A stretch of 64,000 bases of DNA, from assembly GCA_046329195.1 (NCBI GenBank), contig JAXLVB010000001.1:1178001-1242000 (forward strand), read 5' to 3'. Source of the DNA: JAXLVB01 sp046329195. GTDB lineage: Bacteria; Bacteroidota; Bacteroidia; Cytophagales; Spirosomataceae. Position 1 is the first letter of the stretch. Every line of letters begins with the position of its first letter. The notes beneath the pieces were generated by a model, which did no database searches, was not told the DNA's origin, and saw nothing but the letters and a program-made list of their open reading frames with translations. A program made the translations under genes and the position numbers. This document shows, one piece after another, positions 52,228 through 60,952 of the stretch.

Positions 52228-53688
52228 TTAGGGTTTGTATGAGATGGATTTGAGTTTCATCCATTGCCCGGCTTTTCCGGGTTGGGTATCAATGGGGGCC
52301 AGCATGAGTTGTATGATACCACCTTTCCAATCGGGTGAGGTACTTAGGTTGATTTCGTAGGTATGGTACTGGCGGTCGTTGATGATCGGAAACGTCAAGC
52401 TTTGGGTCGTTACAAACTTGAGTGTTTCGCCCCAGCGTCGCCAGTAAAGTCGGCCTTGGGGGGCATCGGTTTGAAACGCTGCTTTGATATACAGTTTGCT
52501 TACTTCGCTGGAGTACCAAAATCCCACAGGGCTGTACATTTCTACTTTTTCTTTTTCCAGCGGTAAGGTAAGCTCGCCTTGCATCGGAAACCCAGTATCG
52601 TGAACGCCGTCAATGTAAAACCAATGCTGTCGGTCGGAAGTAAACTGATAGTCAGGCAGGTAACGTTTGCTTAGGTTCTGCTGGTACGCATATTGGCGAA
52701 TGTCTGACAGTGAGCCCACAATCAACGAATAGCCGTATTCGTAAACAATGTTGTGGTCAAGTACCTCTATTTTGAGTGGTGACAAATACCCTGCCGAGGG
52801 CGAAAATTCATCGGTGCCACCTGCAAAACTAAAACTGGCACCTGCAAAATAAAACCCATCGTTTTGGTAAATGCCTACTCCCCAGTTGTCGTCTCGGAGT
52901 AGTGCAGCCCAGCTTTCGGTGGCATGAAAATACGTATTGGTATTGGCCTTGGCTGGAGTAAGCACGTCGGCAGCATCGTTTGTAAAAGGCTTCTCGCCCG
53001 TGTAACTCACGATTTTTCGCAAGGCTGCATTGGTGTAAATGGCGGGTAATTCTTGTACGTAGCCGTTGTATTGGGTCTTGTCGCTGCGTTGATTGCTGAG
53101 GCGGTGGCGTACTTTGGCCACGTTATTGTCGAGTTCAATCCAAGTTTCGATGGTGCAGTCGCAAGGTTCGGCGTTGAGAGCCCATTGCATGGGCGTGGCC
53201 TTGACGTACAGCACCTTGTTATCGTTTTTGAACTCCAAGGTTTTGGACCAATTGCCATACACATCTCCTGCCTGAACGGGGTTCCAACCCGTGTGCTCCC
53301 AACCACCTTTGGGTTGTTTGCCATTGGGTGCAAACGGCGTAGGACCCGAATAAAACGAAATCTGAATCTGACGTCCCAAATCATAATTATTCACCAAATT
53401 GACCTTCTGCTTTGAGTCGGCCAGATAGGTGATGACCCCGCCCGCCCCTTTGTTGACACCGATTCGGATGATGCCATTGTCCAGATAATCAGTGTCTTCT
53501 GGTTTGGACGGAAGCGGCTTGCTTTGGTTCGCATTAGGGTCGGTCTGGGCCTTGGTTTGTACGCCTTCGTAGTACCCCGATGCTTGGGCAATTTTTTCTG
53601 GATTCCACAACTCCCCTTGTTTGCAGCCCCCAAAAGGTGCAATCATACTCACCACCAACAAAAACCCAGCACTACGGCCCCAATTCAT
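52228..53688 (-). CDS. Large secreted lipoprotein, sugar-processing-like (unknown)
   Basis: About 486 residues from the ATG at 53688 (a GTG two codons upstream is possible). Lipoprotein signal ending P-F-G-G-C. From about residue 70 the sequence (Y-L-D-N-G-I-I-R-I-G-V-N-K-G-A-G-G-V-I-T-Y-L split over strands) resembles a mutarotase-type beta-sandwich as found in glycoside hydrolases and lyases; the last ~130 residues look like a jelly-roll carbohydrate-binding module. No catalytic residues could be assigned. It is divergent from the cyclase-family gene with 95 bp between start codons. Confidence 0.6.
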   Translation of the reverse strand: MNWGRSAGFLLVVSMIAPFGGCKQGELWNPEKIAQASGYYEGVQTKAQTDPNANQSKPLPSKPEDTDYLDNGIIRIGVNKGAGGVITYLADSKQKVNLVNNYDLGRQIQISFYSGPTPFAPNGKQPKGGWEHTGWNPVQAGDVYGNWSKTLEFKNDNKVLYVKATPMQWALNAEPCDCTIETWIELDNNVAKVRHRLSNQRSDKTQYNGYVQELPAIYTNAALRKIVSYTGEKPFTNDAADVLTPAKANTNTYFHATESWAALLRDDNWGVGIYQNDGFYFAGASFSFAGGTDEFSPSAGYLSPLKIEVLDHNIVYEYGYSLIVGSLSDIRQYAYQQNLSKRYLPDYQFTSDRQHWFYIDGVHDTGFPMQGELTLPLEKEKVEMYSPVGFWYSSEVSKLYIKAAFQTDAPQGRLYWRRWGETLKFVTTQSLTFPIINDRQYHTYEINLSTSPDWKGGIIQLMLAPIDTQPGKAGQWMKLKSISYKP

Positions 53689-53783
53689 GTTCACGAGTAA
53701 AAAATGTTAAATTGAATGTGCAAACTACAAAAATTAACCGAAATTGGGCAGAGATTGTTACAATCGTACTCTTCTACTCGCTC

Positions 53784-54545
53784 ATGCAAATCATAGACCT
53801 CTCCAAACCCATTCAATATAACGCTGGCGACCCGTGGTTTATGCGGGTGCGTATCAAGCACAAACCTCATAAAGCAGCCAAGTGGCTGATTCGGTACTTG
53901 GGCTTGCCTTTTCGATTGTTTCCGAAAGAATGGACTGGTTGGGCTGATGATACTATCCAGAAAATGGGCGTACATTCTACTACCCATCTCGATGCGCCTT
54001 GGCACTATTCGCCTACCATCAATGGCGAGCCCGCCAAAACCATTGACCAAATTCCGCTCGAATGGTGCTATGGCGATGGCGTAGTGATAGACGTATCGTG
54101 GAAGCCTGACTTTGAGGCCATTACCATAGCAGACCTTCAAGCTGATTTGGCAAAAACAGGAGCCAGCCTTCGCCCAGGGATGATTGTGTTGATTCGGACT
54201 GACCGAGACAAACACATGGGAACTAAGGATTTTTTTGAACGAGGTACAGGTATGAGCCGAGAGGCTACAGAATGGCTTATTGACCAAGGTATTAAGGTAA
54301 TGGGCATTGACCAGTGGGGCTGGGACATCCCCTTGCCTTACATGGTAAAAGAAGCCAAACGAACCAACAACTCCGATTTGTTTTGGGAGGCGCATTTGGT
54401 AGGGCGCACCAAGGAGTACTTGCACATGGAACAACTTACCAACCTGAAGGCATTGCCGCCCTTTGGGTTCAAGGTTTGTGTGTTTCCCCTCAAAATTGTA
54501 GGTGCTTCCGCTGCTCCAGCTCGGGTAGTAGCTTTGTTAGATTAA
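53784..54545 (+). CDS. Cyclase family protein (kynurenine formamidase-like)
   Basis: A 253-residue protein from ATG 53784; upstream frame extension into the neighbour's control region is not used. The family metal motif H-x-G-T-H-x-D-x-P-x-H appears as V-H-S-T-T-H-L-D-A-P-W-H-Y. This fold includes kynurenine formamidases, isatin hydrolases and other amide/lactam hydrolases with a metal in the site. The first residues M-Q-I-I-D-L-S-K-P-I fit the family start. Substrate unknown; no tryptophan-degradation genes nearby. Confidence 0.85.
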   Translation: MQIIDLSKPIQYNAGDPWFMRVRIKHKPHKAAKWLIRYLGLPFRLFPKEWTGWADDTIQKMGVHSTTHLDAPWHYSPTINGEPAKTIDQIPLEWCYGDGVVIDVSWKPDFEAITIADLQADLAKTGASLRPGMIVLIRTDRDKHMGTKDFFERGTGMSREATEWLIDQGIKVMGIDQWGWDIPLPYMVKEAKRTNNSDLFWEAHLVGRTKEYLHMEQLTNLKALPPFGFKVCVFPLKIVGASAAPARVVALLD

Positions 54546-54640
54546 GTAGAAAGTAGGTGTTGATTTTTTTAATTTGTTGATTAACAAGATATTATGATTG
54601 TCAAGGTGGCCTTGGTTCCTAGTAACCAATCAACCAGTCC

Positions 54641-55249
54641 CTATTTCGGTCGGTCTAGCTGGGCACGCATTCGGTAGCGGATGAGCACCTTCTTGCCCGA
54701 TACTTTTTCCAAAATCGGTTTGAGCATTTTTTCGGCATTTACCTTCGTTTGGTCTAAAATACCCATGTCAAGGGCTGATTTTTGTAATTGACCTTCGGCT
54801 TGCTTAAAAGCCTGCTCTACTAATAGAGCTTCGTCGAGTAAGGCGTATTCGGTGTTATAGACTTTCGATTTTTGGTGGTCAATTTTCACGTAACAGATTT
54901 CGGGTTCGGGCAAATGCACAATAAGGGTATCGTACTTGGTGGCAATGTCTGACATACTCACCGTGCTTAGATTGATGCACCCTACCGCCTCGCCTTGTAC
55001 AATTAACAAAGCCTTAGAGTTGGGCAAAAAAGCCTTGACAATTTCGTGCTCCACTACATCTCTGAAGCTGTATTTTACCAACTCTATTTTTCCCAGCGCT
55101 GTAATTTCCCTGACCACTACGTTGTGGTCGGTTTCGGTTTGGTCAGGCTGATTCCAAAAACTAAGTTTGGTTTTTACGTTTTCCCATGCGTAGATAACCC
55201 CTGCTACCAAGCAGAGCAATACCAAAAGCCGAATCAAGAAACGATACAT
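54641..55249 (-). CDS. DUF4230 domain membrane-anchored protein
   Basis: A 202-residue protein with one N-terminal membrane helix (about 4-22) and a periplasmic domain of the DUF4230 type (V-V-V-R-E-I-T-A-L-G-K-I-E-L-V-K-Y then G-E-A-V-G-C-I-N-L and V-H-L-P-E-P-E-I). The function of the family is unknown; it is widespread in Bacteroidota and Firmicutes. A -7 box TACCTTTG lies at 55274-55281 on the minus strand, 25 bp before the start. Confidence 0.88.
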   Translation of the reverse strand: MYRFLIRLLVLLCLVAGVIYAWENVKTKLSFWNQPDQTETDHNVVVREITALGKIELVKYSFRDVVEHEIVKAFLPNSKALLIVQGEAVGCINLSTVSMSDIATKYDTLIVHLPEPEICYVKIDHQKSKVYNTEYALLDEALLVEQAFKQAEGQLQKSALDMGILDQTKVNAEKMLKPILEKVSGKKVLIRYRMRAQLDRPK

Positions 55250-55273
55250 GGCGAACAGAATTATTTTGTATTC

Positions 55274-55281
55274 AAAGGTAG
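55274..55281 (-). promoter_or_regulatory. -7 promoter box of the DUF4230 gene
   Basis: Minus strand TACCTTTG, an exact TAnnTTTG match, 25 bp before the start codon; no clear -33 box. Confidence 0.5.
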
Positions 55282-55512
55282 GAGTTCGTCCGAATTTTAA
55301 AAGAATTAAGTGATAAGCCCTTGTTATTTGTAGGATGACTGGTGGGTTAATAAATTGACTGTTAGGTGCTTATATTATTTTTGTTTTAATGGTTTAGGGT
55401 AAGTCTATTGCTTGAGCGGCATGACAAAAAAGCTCCATATATAAACCTGACAAAAATTTTTGTAAGATTACTAGCTCAATAGGTAGTTTACCCGTACAAA
55501 TCCCATTTTCCC

Positions 55513-56031
55513 ATGAAAAACCTATTCATCTGTCTATTACTGAGCATGTCACTCGCCTCGTGGGCGCAAACCCGTTTTCTCAAAATCTCAAGAGCAGACT
55601 CGCCCGTTTCAATCGGATTTCGCCGTATCGAAGCAGGGGATGGCGCTGCGGTGGGTTTTCACCTTGATGGCACAAAATATTTCCAATCAGGTACTGTGCA
55701 AGAAATCGGAGAGAATTACATCGTTTTCAAGAAGTCGGGACTTTTTGGCAAAAAACGAATCATTCCACTCGATAGTATTACGCATATTCAAGAACTTATG
55801 ATGAATATGGGCAACGGACTCAGTGTGGTAGCAGTCAGTTCGTTGGCTTTGAGTGGTGTGTTAGTGGCTACTACGTTCAATTCGCAGCGGATTTATGGTG
55901 TATTGAGCTTAGGGCTGAGTGCAGGAAGTTTTATTTACACCTCATCGTTACGGCGAAAACTGGTAAAGCGAACCTTAGAAAAATACAATAAAGTAGGTCG
56001 AGACTGGAAGGTACAAGTGGTGCAGGAATAA
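55513..56031 (+). CDS. Exported protein with two membrane segments, unknown function
   Basis: A 172-residue protein with a signal peptide (1-18, ending A-S-W-A-Q). A small beta-rich domain (about 19-90; I-G-E-N-Y-I-V-F-K-K-S-G-L-F-G-K-K-R-I-I-P-L) reminds of an SH3-like or PH-like fold that reads 'resets' of strands every 10 residues. Two hydrophobic segments follow (about 100-117 and 122-139), then a basic tail. No family recognised. Single-gene unit with its own terminator. Confidence 0.6.
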   Translation: MKNLFICLLLSMSLASWAQTRFLKISRADSPVSIGFRRIEAGDGAAVGFHLDGTKYFQSGTVQEIGENYIVFKKSGLFGKKRIIPLDSITHIQELMMNMGNGLSVVAVSSLALSGVLVATTFNSQRIYGVLSLGLSAGSFIYTSSLRRKLVKRTLEKYNKVGRDWKVQVVQE

Positions 56032-56034
56032 AAA

Positions 56035-56075
56035 CAAACAAGGTCTGAAAACGTATAGTTTTCGGACCTTGTTTG
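56035..56075. terminator. Bidirectional terminator
   Basis: Arms CAAACAAGGTC-T-GAAAAC and GTTTTC-G-GACCTTGTTTG around loop GTATA, between the exported protein gene and convergent hemA. Confidence 0.85.
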
Positions 56076-56143
56076 GATATAATGAGCCATTTTAACTACT
56101 AAACAAATGGCAAGCTATTCATAATCAAATTATCATACGAGGC

Positions 56144-57412
56144 TTACTTGCTTACCTCTTGTGTTTCCAGATTAAACAAATCATTGAGCACATCAATTAA
56201 GGTTTCGGCTTCGCCCCGCTTGCAGGCTGCTTTGAGTTGCAACACAGGCAATTTTAGAATCTTTTGAATCATGCCTTGCGTAATCTTGTCCACCTTTTCG
56301 GTTTCTTCAGGCGTGAGGTTTTTGAGATAACGGGCCAGTTCTTCTTTCCGAATCTGCTCCAACGCATTTTTCAACTTCTGAATCGTAGGCGACACCACCA
56401 TCTCTTTCGACCAGTCGTCGAAACTCACCAAGGCTTCGTCTATCAGCGCATGTACCTGCGGAATCGCCTCCAAGCGACGTTGCAAGGCTTCGTCAGCTCG
56501 TTTTTGGATGCCGTCGATGTTATAGACCAAGACTCCGGCTACATCTTCCACATCGTGCGCTACACTGCGAGGTACCGACAAGTCAATGAAATACTTGAAC
56601 GTAAGAATGGTAAGGCTGCCAACTAAGTTTTTGGTAATGAGTGGGCTATCCATCCGAACCGACGATACCACTACATCGGCTTGGGCAATTTGCTCGACCA
56701 AGTTTTCGTAAGGAGCCACTTTGAAGTTATGACCATCGGCCACTTTCTGCGCCTTTGAGAGCGTGCGGTTGGTAACGGTAATATCGGCAAATGCCTTATC
56801 GGCCAGATTTTTACAAACGTCAGTACCAATTTCGCCCAAACCTACAATCAACACCTTGGGTTGAGCGATGTGCTGAGTGAGTTCTTCGATGAGTTCTACC
56901 GTAGCATACGAGGTAGAAGCGGCACCATCCCTAAAGCTCGTTTCTTGGGTTACTCGTTTGTTGGTAAAGAAAATCGTGTGCATCAAACGGTGCAAAAACG
57001 GCCCCGCCATACCCATATCGGCCGACCATTGGTAGGCGTGCTTGATTTGATTCGGAATTTGCAAATCGCCCACCACCTTGGAATGCAAGCCCAAGGCTAC
57101 TTCAAACAAGTACCGCACCGAGGCTGCGTGGTCGTTGGTGATTTGGAAATAATCAAGATACTCCGATACGTTTACTAAGCCTTTTTGAATCAACAGCATT
57201 TTCACGATGTTGGTACTGTGATTGTCAGGCGAAGCGTAATAGATTTCAGTACGATTACAAGTCGAAACAACCAAAAGGTCCTGTAGTTCAAACGTTTCCC
57301 GAAGGCTCAGCATCAGCGACTTAGCTTCGACTTCGCTAAGCGCCACCTGCTCACGCACTGCCAATGGAGCGGTTTTGTAAGACAAACTGATTGATTTGAA
57401 CTGATTATGCAT
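56144..57412 (-). CDS. hemA: Glutamyl-tRNA reductase
   Basis: About 422 residues from ATG 57412, chosen because the -7 box (57436-57443) overlaps the alternative GTG at 57436. It reduces glutamyl-tRNA to glutamate-1-semialdehyde, the first step of haem synthesis. The catalytic Cys52 lies in V-V-S-T-C-N-R-T-E-I-Y; other signatures are G-D-L-Q-I-P-N-Q-I-K and the NADPH loop V-L-I-V-G-L-G-E-I-G-T. The C-terminal dimerisation helix is complete. The globin gene follows 420 bp away on the same strand but is transcribed towards it, not with it. Confidence 0.97.
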   Translation of the reverse strand: MHNQFKSISLSYKTAPLAVREQVALSEVEAKSLMLSLRETFELQDLLVVSTCNRTEIYYASPDNHSTNIVKMLLIQKGLVNVSEYLDYFQITNDHAASVRYLFEVALGLHSKVVGDLQIPNQIKHAYQWSADMGMAGPFLHRLMHTIFFTNKRVTQETSFRDGAASTSYATVELIEELTQHIAQPKVLIVGLGEIGTDVCKNLADKAFADITVTNRTLSKAQKVADGHNFKVAPYENLVEQIAQADVVVSSVRMDSPLITKNLVGSLTILTFKYFIDLSVPRSVAHDVEDVAGVLVYNIDGIQKRADEALQRRLEAIPQVHALIDEALVSFDDWSKEMVVSPTIQKLKNALEQIRKEELARYLKNLTPEETEKVDKITQGMIQKILKLPVLQLKAACKRGEAETLIDVLNDLFNLETQEVSK

Positions 57413-57435
57413 GATTGCTCGTTGGAAAAAGTTCA

Positions 57436-57443
57436 CAAAGTTA
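57436..57443 (-). promoter_or_regulatory. -7 promoter box of hemA
   Basis: Minus strand TAACTTTG, an exact TAnnTTTG match, 23 bp before the ATG at 57412. Confidence 0.55.
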
Positions 57444-57684
57444 CGCCGCAGCTACGAAGAATAACACATTTTTTTTGAATTCTTATCGAACGGATAGTGC
57501 AACGCTGAAATGTTAGACAAAGTTGCGGTACCCCCTCACTAAAAAAAATGATATTCGTCAATTTGCCTTGGTTTTCTTTATCATTATACCAAGTTTTTGA
57601 GGTTATTGTTTAACGGCGGCGCTGTTTATAATTAAAAGAGTATTTTGACGGCGCCACCGTTGGGTACACCAAATTATTTTTTGG

Positions 57685-57830
57685 TTTTCAAAACATAGCT
57701 AGATGAAAACCTGAAAGAAATAACCTGATAATCAGCGAATGGTTATATTTTCAGGTTACCCAGTTTTCAAAACATAGCTGAATGAAAACTTGATAATCAG
57801 GGAATGGGTGCATTTTCAAATTCCCCAATT
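57685..57830. repeat. Imperfect tandem duplication downstream of the globin gene
   Basis: Two adjacent copies (57685-57763 and 57764-57830) share TTTTCAAAACATAGCT, ATGAAAAC, TGATAATCAG, GAATGG and ATTTTCA in the same order; the second lacks about 12-14 bp present in the first. Each has TTTTCA/TGAAAA complementarity. Origin and role unknown. Confidence 0.7.
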
Positions 57831-57834
57831 AACC

Positions 57835-59028
57835 TTACTGCCCTACAATATCAGCCTTCATAGAAGCCAATGCAGTGAGGAGTTCGATTTTGGTACGAGA
57901 TTCTACCTTAAACTTCACCAATGATTTGGTCAAGTCTTCTACCAAAGCATTGAAGTCTGCCTCCTTGATGTTCATGCCTTTGTGGGCGGTTTTCATGTCT
58001 TTGCCAGTGTACTTCTCAGGGCCACCCGACGCTTGACCAATTTGGTTTACCAAATTCGTTTTCAGGGCATTGAGACGGTTTTTGTCGGCAGCAGCGGCAG
58101 CAAAAAATGCATTGATACGAGTGTCAGCTGCTACGTTGGCGATGAAATCGTCCACTACAGCGGTGATGGCTGCATTGCCTCCTAAGCGTACATAAAGCGA
58201 TTTGGGGCCTTCTACAATGTCGGCTTTCATGGTAGCCAAAGCACCGAGCAAGGTAGTACGAGTTTTAGGGAGCACATTAAATTTCACCAAAGCTTTGGAT
58301 AGGTCTTCTACCAAGGCATTAAAATGCGATTCTTCAATACCCATGCCTTTGTGGGCGGTTTTCATATCAAGACCTGTGTACTTTTCAGGGCCACCAGTAG
58401 CCTGTCCTACTTGGTTGATGAGGTTGTCACGCAGGCGCTTCAACCGAGCAGCGTCGGCAGCGGCATCCGCAAAAAACGCATTGATACGAGTGTCTGCAGC
58501 TACGTTGGTGATAAACTGGTCAATTACCGCCGAGATAGCCGCATTGCCGCCCAGTTGGTCATACAGCGACTTTTGTGGCTCTACAATGTCGGCTTTCATA
58601 GCTGCTAAGGCCGTAAGTAGTTCGGTCTTTTCGGTGGTCATTACACTGTATTTGTCCAACGCCTTGGTCAAGTCCTCTACTAAGGCTGTAAAGTCAGCGT
58701 CTTGGATACCCATGCCTTTGTGGGCAGTTTTCATGTCGAGACCTGTGTACTTTTCAGGACCACCGGAAGCCTGTCCTACTTGGTTAATAAGGTTGTCACG
58801 CAGGCGCTTCAAGCGAGCGGCATCTGCAGCGGCATCGGCAAAAAAGACGTTGATACGAGTGTCGGCTGCTACGTTGGCAATGAACTGGTCAATCACTGCC
58901 GAAATCGCAGCATTACCCCCAAGACGTTCATAGAGCGACTTGGGAGCTTCGTCATCATTTTTGCAGGATGCCAAAAACAACGTACTTGTGAGCAGCATAA
59001 GGCTCAGAAAGCGAATGGGTTTGTTCAT
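57835..59028 (-). CDS. Lipoprotein with three tandem group 1 truncated haemoglobin domains
   Basis: A 397-residue lipoprotein (signal ending L-F-L-A-S-C, Cys22). Three truncated-globin (trHb group 1) units of about 120 residues follow at 31-150, 154-273 and 277-396, with a repeat period of exactly 123. Each starts S-L-Y-x-x-L-G-G-N-A-A-I and has the proximal haem ligand in M-K-T-A-H-K-G-M (His103, 226, 349) plus G-G-P-E-K-Y-T-G. Tyr B10, which contacts bound oxygen in mycobacterial trHbN, is Ile in all three (Q-F-I / D-F-I). Globins of this type bind O2, NO or CO in the cytoplasm; a lipidated three-domain form would face the periplasm or surface. Units 1 and 2 are very close at DNA level. Confidence 0.9.
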   Translation of the reverse strand: MNKPIRFLSLMLLTSTLFLASCKNDDEAPKSLYERLGGNAAISAVIDQFIANVAADTRINVFFADAAADAARLKRLRDNLINQVGQASGGPEKYTGLDMKTAHKGMGIQDADFTALVEDLTKALDKYSVMTTEKTELLTALAAMKADIVEPQKSLYDQLGGNAAISAVIDQFITNVAADTRINAFFADAAADAARLKRLRDNLINQVGQATGGPEKYTGLDMKTAHKGMGIEESHFNALVEDLSKALVKFNVLPKTRTTLLGALATMKADIVEGPKSLYVRLGGNAAITAVVDDFIANVAADTRINAFFAAAAADKNRLNALKTNLVNQIGQASGGPEKYTGKDMKTAHKGMNIKEADFNALVEDLTKSLVKFKVESRTKIELLTALASMKADIVGQ

Positions 59029-59242
59029 GGTTGTAAAAAATTAGTTGTTTTGATGCAACGGTCAGACGATACCCGCCATCTGACTACTGCCCGTTATTAT
59101 GATTCTTGCGGGTATTTTTCAGTTAAAATGTGCTGAAAATCAGATGGTTGTCTTTTATTTTTTGTTGAAATGAGTACAAAAATCCCTTATCCCAACAAAA
59201 ACTTATTGGACAAAAAGAATCAAGGTTAATTAGTGTGGAAGA

Positions 59243-59668
59243 TTACCGAAAACAAAGCGTTGTTTTCAGACTAACAAGGAAATTAATGTACTCGGCCGGA
59301 ACGGGGCATTTGGGGCCGTCGTAAGCTGCAAAGTTGATTTTAGAAGCACCTTGGTCAGCTTGCTGAACAAGCGTTTGAAGAGTTTGTTCCGACACTTGGT
59401 CGTCGTAATACGTCACACTCACCGCCATACCGCTTGGATTTACGGTGCAGGCTGTTACGCCATTGGTATGCGCAAGGCGCTCGTTTAAAGCGGCGCTGTC
59501 GGATGCAGAAGGGGATTGGCTTAGTTTAAAAACAACTAAATTGATGGGTTTTAGGTTGAGTTTGGCCGAAAGAGGAGGTTCTTCCCAGTTGGCCCATGCA
59601 AAAATCCCTAAAAAAAGCGTTAAACAAGTAATCAATAATCCTCTGGTGATTGTGCGTATTGTTTTCAT
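59243..59668 (-). CDS. Exported HMA-like (ferredoxin-like fold) protein without CxxC
   Basis: A 141-residue protein with a signal peptide or anchor (about 8-26). The core (about 45-108) follows the beta-alpha-beta-beta-alpha-beta order of heavy-metal-associated domains: L-N-E-R-L-A-H-T-N-G-V-T-A-C-T-V-N-P-S-G-M-A is split over strands, then V-S-V-T-Y-Y-D-D-Q-V-S-E-Q-T-L. The metal-binding C-x-x-C at the domain start is absent; single Cys lie at about 74, 120 and 139. It lies 214 bp upstream of the globin lipoprotein on the same strand, so they could share a transcript. A role in periplasmic metal or haem handling is only a guess. Confidence 0.6.
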   Translation of the reverse strand: MKTIRTITRGLLITCLTLFLGIFAWANWEEPPLSAKLNLKPINLVVFKLSQSPSASDSAALNERLAHTNGVTACTVNPSGMAVSVTYYDDQVSEQTLQTLVQQADQGASKINFAAYDGPKCPVPAEYINFLVSLKTTLCFR

Positions 59669-59759
59669 AGGTGGTTTGTGTATCGGTTTTGCACATACCT
59701 ACGGCGCAGATTTGAATTTGGATTGTTGATTTTTCAAAAAAATGTAAGAAATTTCCGAA

Positions 59760-60944
59760 ATGCTATCTGTAGATATTTATAATCAAAAAAATACCCTCAA
59801 GCTGACCATCTTTGTCGTAGCTGGTTTAATGGTCTTGGTCTCGATGTATTATACCGACCAGTTAGTTAAACAACTCGAACTTCGAGAAGAACGACAAGTG
59901 CAGTTATATGCGCAAGGACTACGTGCCGCTACTACAAGTTATGATGAAAACGTGGACTTCATCATGAACTATATCGTAAAAGATACAACTAATACCACGA
60001 TTCCGGTGGTGTATATCAACGAAACTGGTTTTTTATCTTCGATTAATATCAAGTTTCCACCGAATGCCACTCGTGCCGAACAGCAGGCTATTAACGAGCA
60101 AAATCTGGAAGATATGAAAGACGAACACCCACCCATAGAGCTTGACTTGGGCGAGGGTAAAAAAGGGTACATTTATTATAGTAACTCGTTCTTGTTGAAG
60201 CAGTTACGGTACTTTCCGTTGATTCAACTCTTTGTGGTTTTGCTGTTTGGAGGCATGGCCTACATTGCCTTTAGTAGTGCCCGACGAGCCGAGCAAAACC
60301 GAGTGTGGGTGGGTTTGGCCAAAGAAACTGCCCACCAGTTAGGCACGCCGCTGTCATCCCTAACGGCTTGGGTAGAATTTTTCAAGGCAGATCCTGAGCA
60401 CTACGATCCGCATATTACCGTTGAGCTCGAAAAAGACGTGCAACGCCTAGGGATGATTACAACCCGATTCTCGAATATCGGTTCGGTGCCAACGCTTAAA
60501 GACGAGTCTATCTACGAGATTGTTCACGGCATAGCCAGTTATTTGCAAAAGCGGATTTCGACTAAAGTTAAAATTTCGGTCAGTACCAAACTTCCTACCG
60601 ACCAAACGATTCCAATAAACCGATACTTGTTTGAGTGGGTTATCGAAAACCTCTGCAAAAATGCGGCAGATGCCATTGGGGGTATGGCTGGAGAGATAAA
60701 AATAGAAATCAATCGCCTCAATTACAGGCAAATTGCGATTGATGTGACCGACACGGGCAAAGGCATCCCGAAATCTAACTTCAAGAAAGTATTTAATGCG
60801 GGCTTTAGTACCAAAACCCGTGGCTGGGGCCTTGGACTAACCTTAGCGAAGCGAATCGTCGAAAACTATCACGACGGCAAGCTGATGGTACACCATTCAG
60901 AAATTGGAAAAGGTACCACCTTCCGAGTGATTATGCCAGGGTGA
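59760..60944 (+). CDS. Sensor histidine kinase
   Basis: A 394-residue kinase with two membrane helices (about 12-31 and 152-171) around a periplasmic sensor domain of about 120 residues. The phosphorylated His192 lies in K-E-T-A-H-Q-L-G-T-P-L-S-S-L; the ATP-binding part has N-L-C-K-N-A-A-D-A-I (N box), D-T-G-K-G-I-P (G1) and G-W-G-L-G-L-T-L-A-K-R-I (G2). No HAMP domain is visible. No response regulator gene is adjacent, so it is an orphan; it ends 8 bp before the convergent lipoprotein gene. Confidence 0.94.
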   Translation: MLSVDIYNQKNTLKLTIFVVAGLMVLVSMYYTDQLVKQLELREERQVQLYAQGLRAATTSYDENVDFIMNYIVKDTTNTTIPVVYINETGFLSSINIKFPPNATRAEQQAINEQNLEDMKDEHPPIELDLGEGKKGYIYYSNSFLLKQLRYFPLIQLFVVLLFGGMAYIAFSSARRAEQNRVWVGLAKETAHQLGTPLSSLTAWVEFFKADPEHYDPHITVELEKDVQRLGMITTRFSNIGSVPTLKDESIYEIVHGIASYLQKRISTKVKISVSTKLPTDQTIPINRYLFEWVIENLCKNAADAIGGMAGEIKIEINRLNYRQIAIDVTDTGKGIPKSNFKKVFNAGFSTKTRGWGLGLTLAKRIVENYHDGKLMVHHSEIGKGTTFRVIMPG

Positions 60945-60952
60945 TAAGGTTG

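Larger units (their letters stand above)
57413..57834. other. 422-bp region between hemA and the globin gene
   Basis: Holds the hemA promoter at the left end, an imperfect inverted repeat (AACGGCGGCGC, 57612-57622, with GCGCCACCGTT, 57651-57661) and a tandem duplication ending 5 bp before the globin stop codon. No gene recognised. The inverted repeat may end globin transcripts on the minus strand. Confidence 0.5.

Noticed and set aside
57612..57661. Inverted repeat AACGGCGGCGC / GCGCCACCGTT as an integron or attachment site
   Set aside because: No integrase gene, no matching second site and one mismatch in the arms; listed only as part of the intergenic region.
58202..58933. 243-codon open frame antisense to the globin gene
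   Set aside because: Long only because the opposite strand codes for three similar repeats; the translation itself shows the repeats as a shadow.
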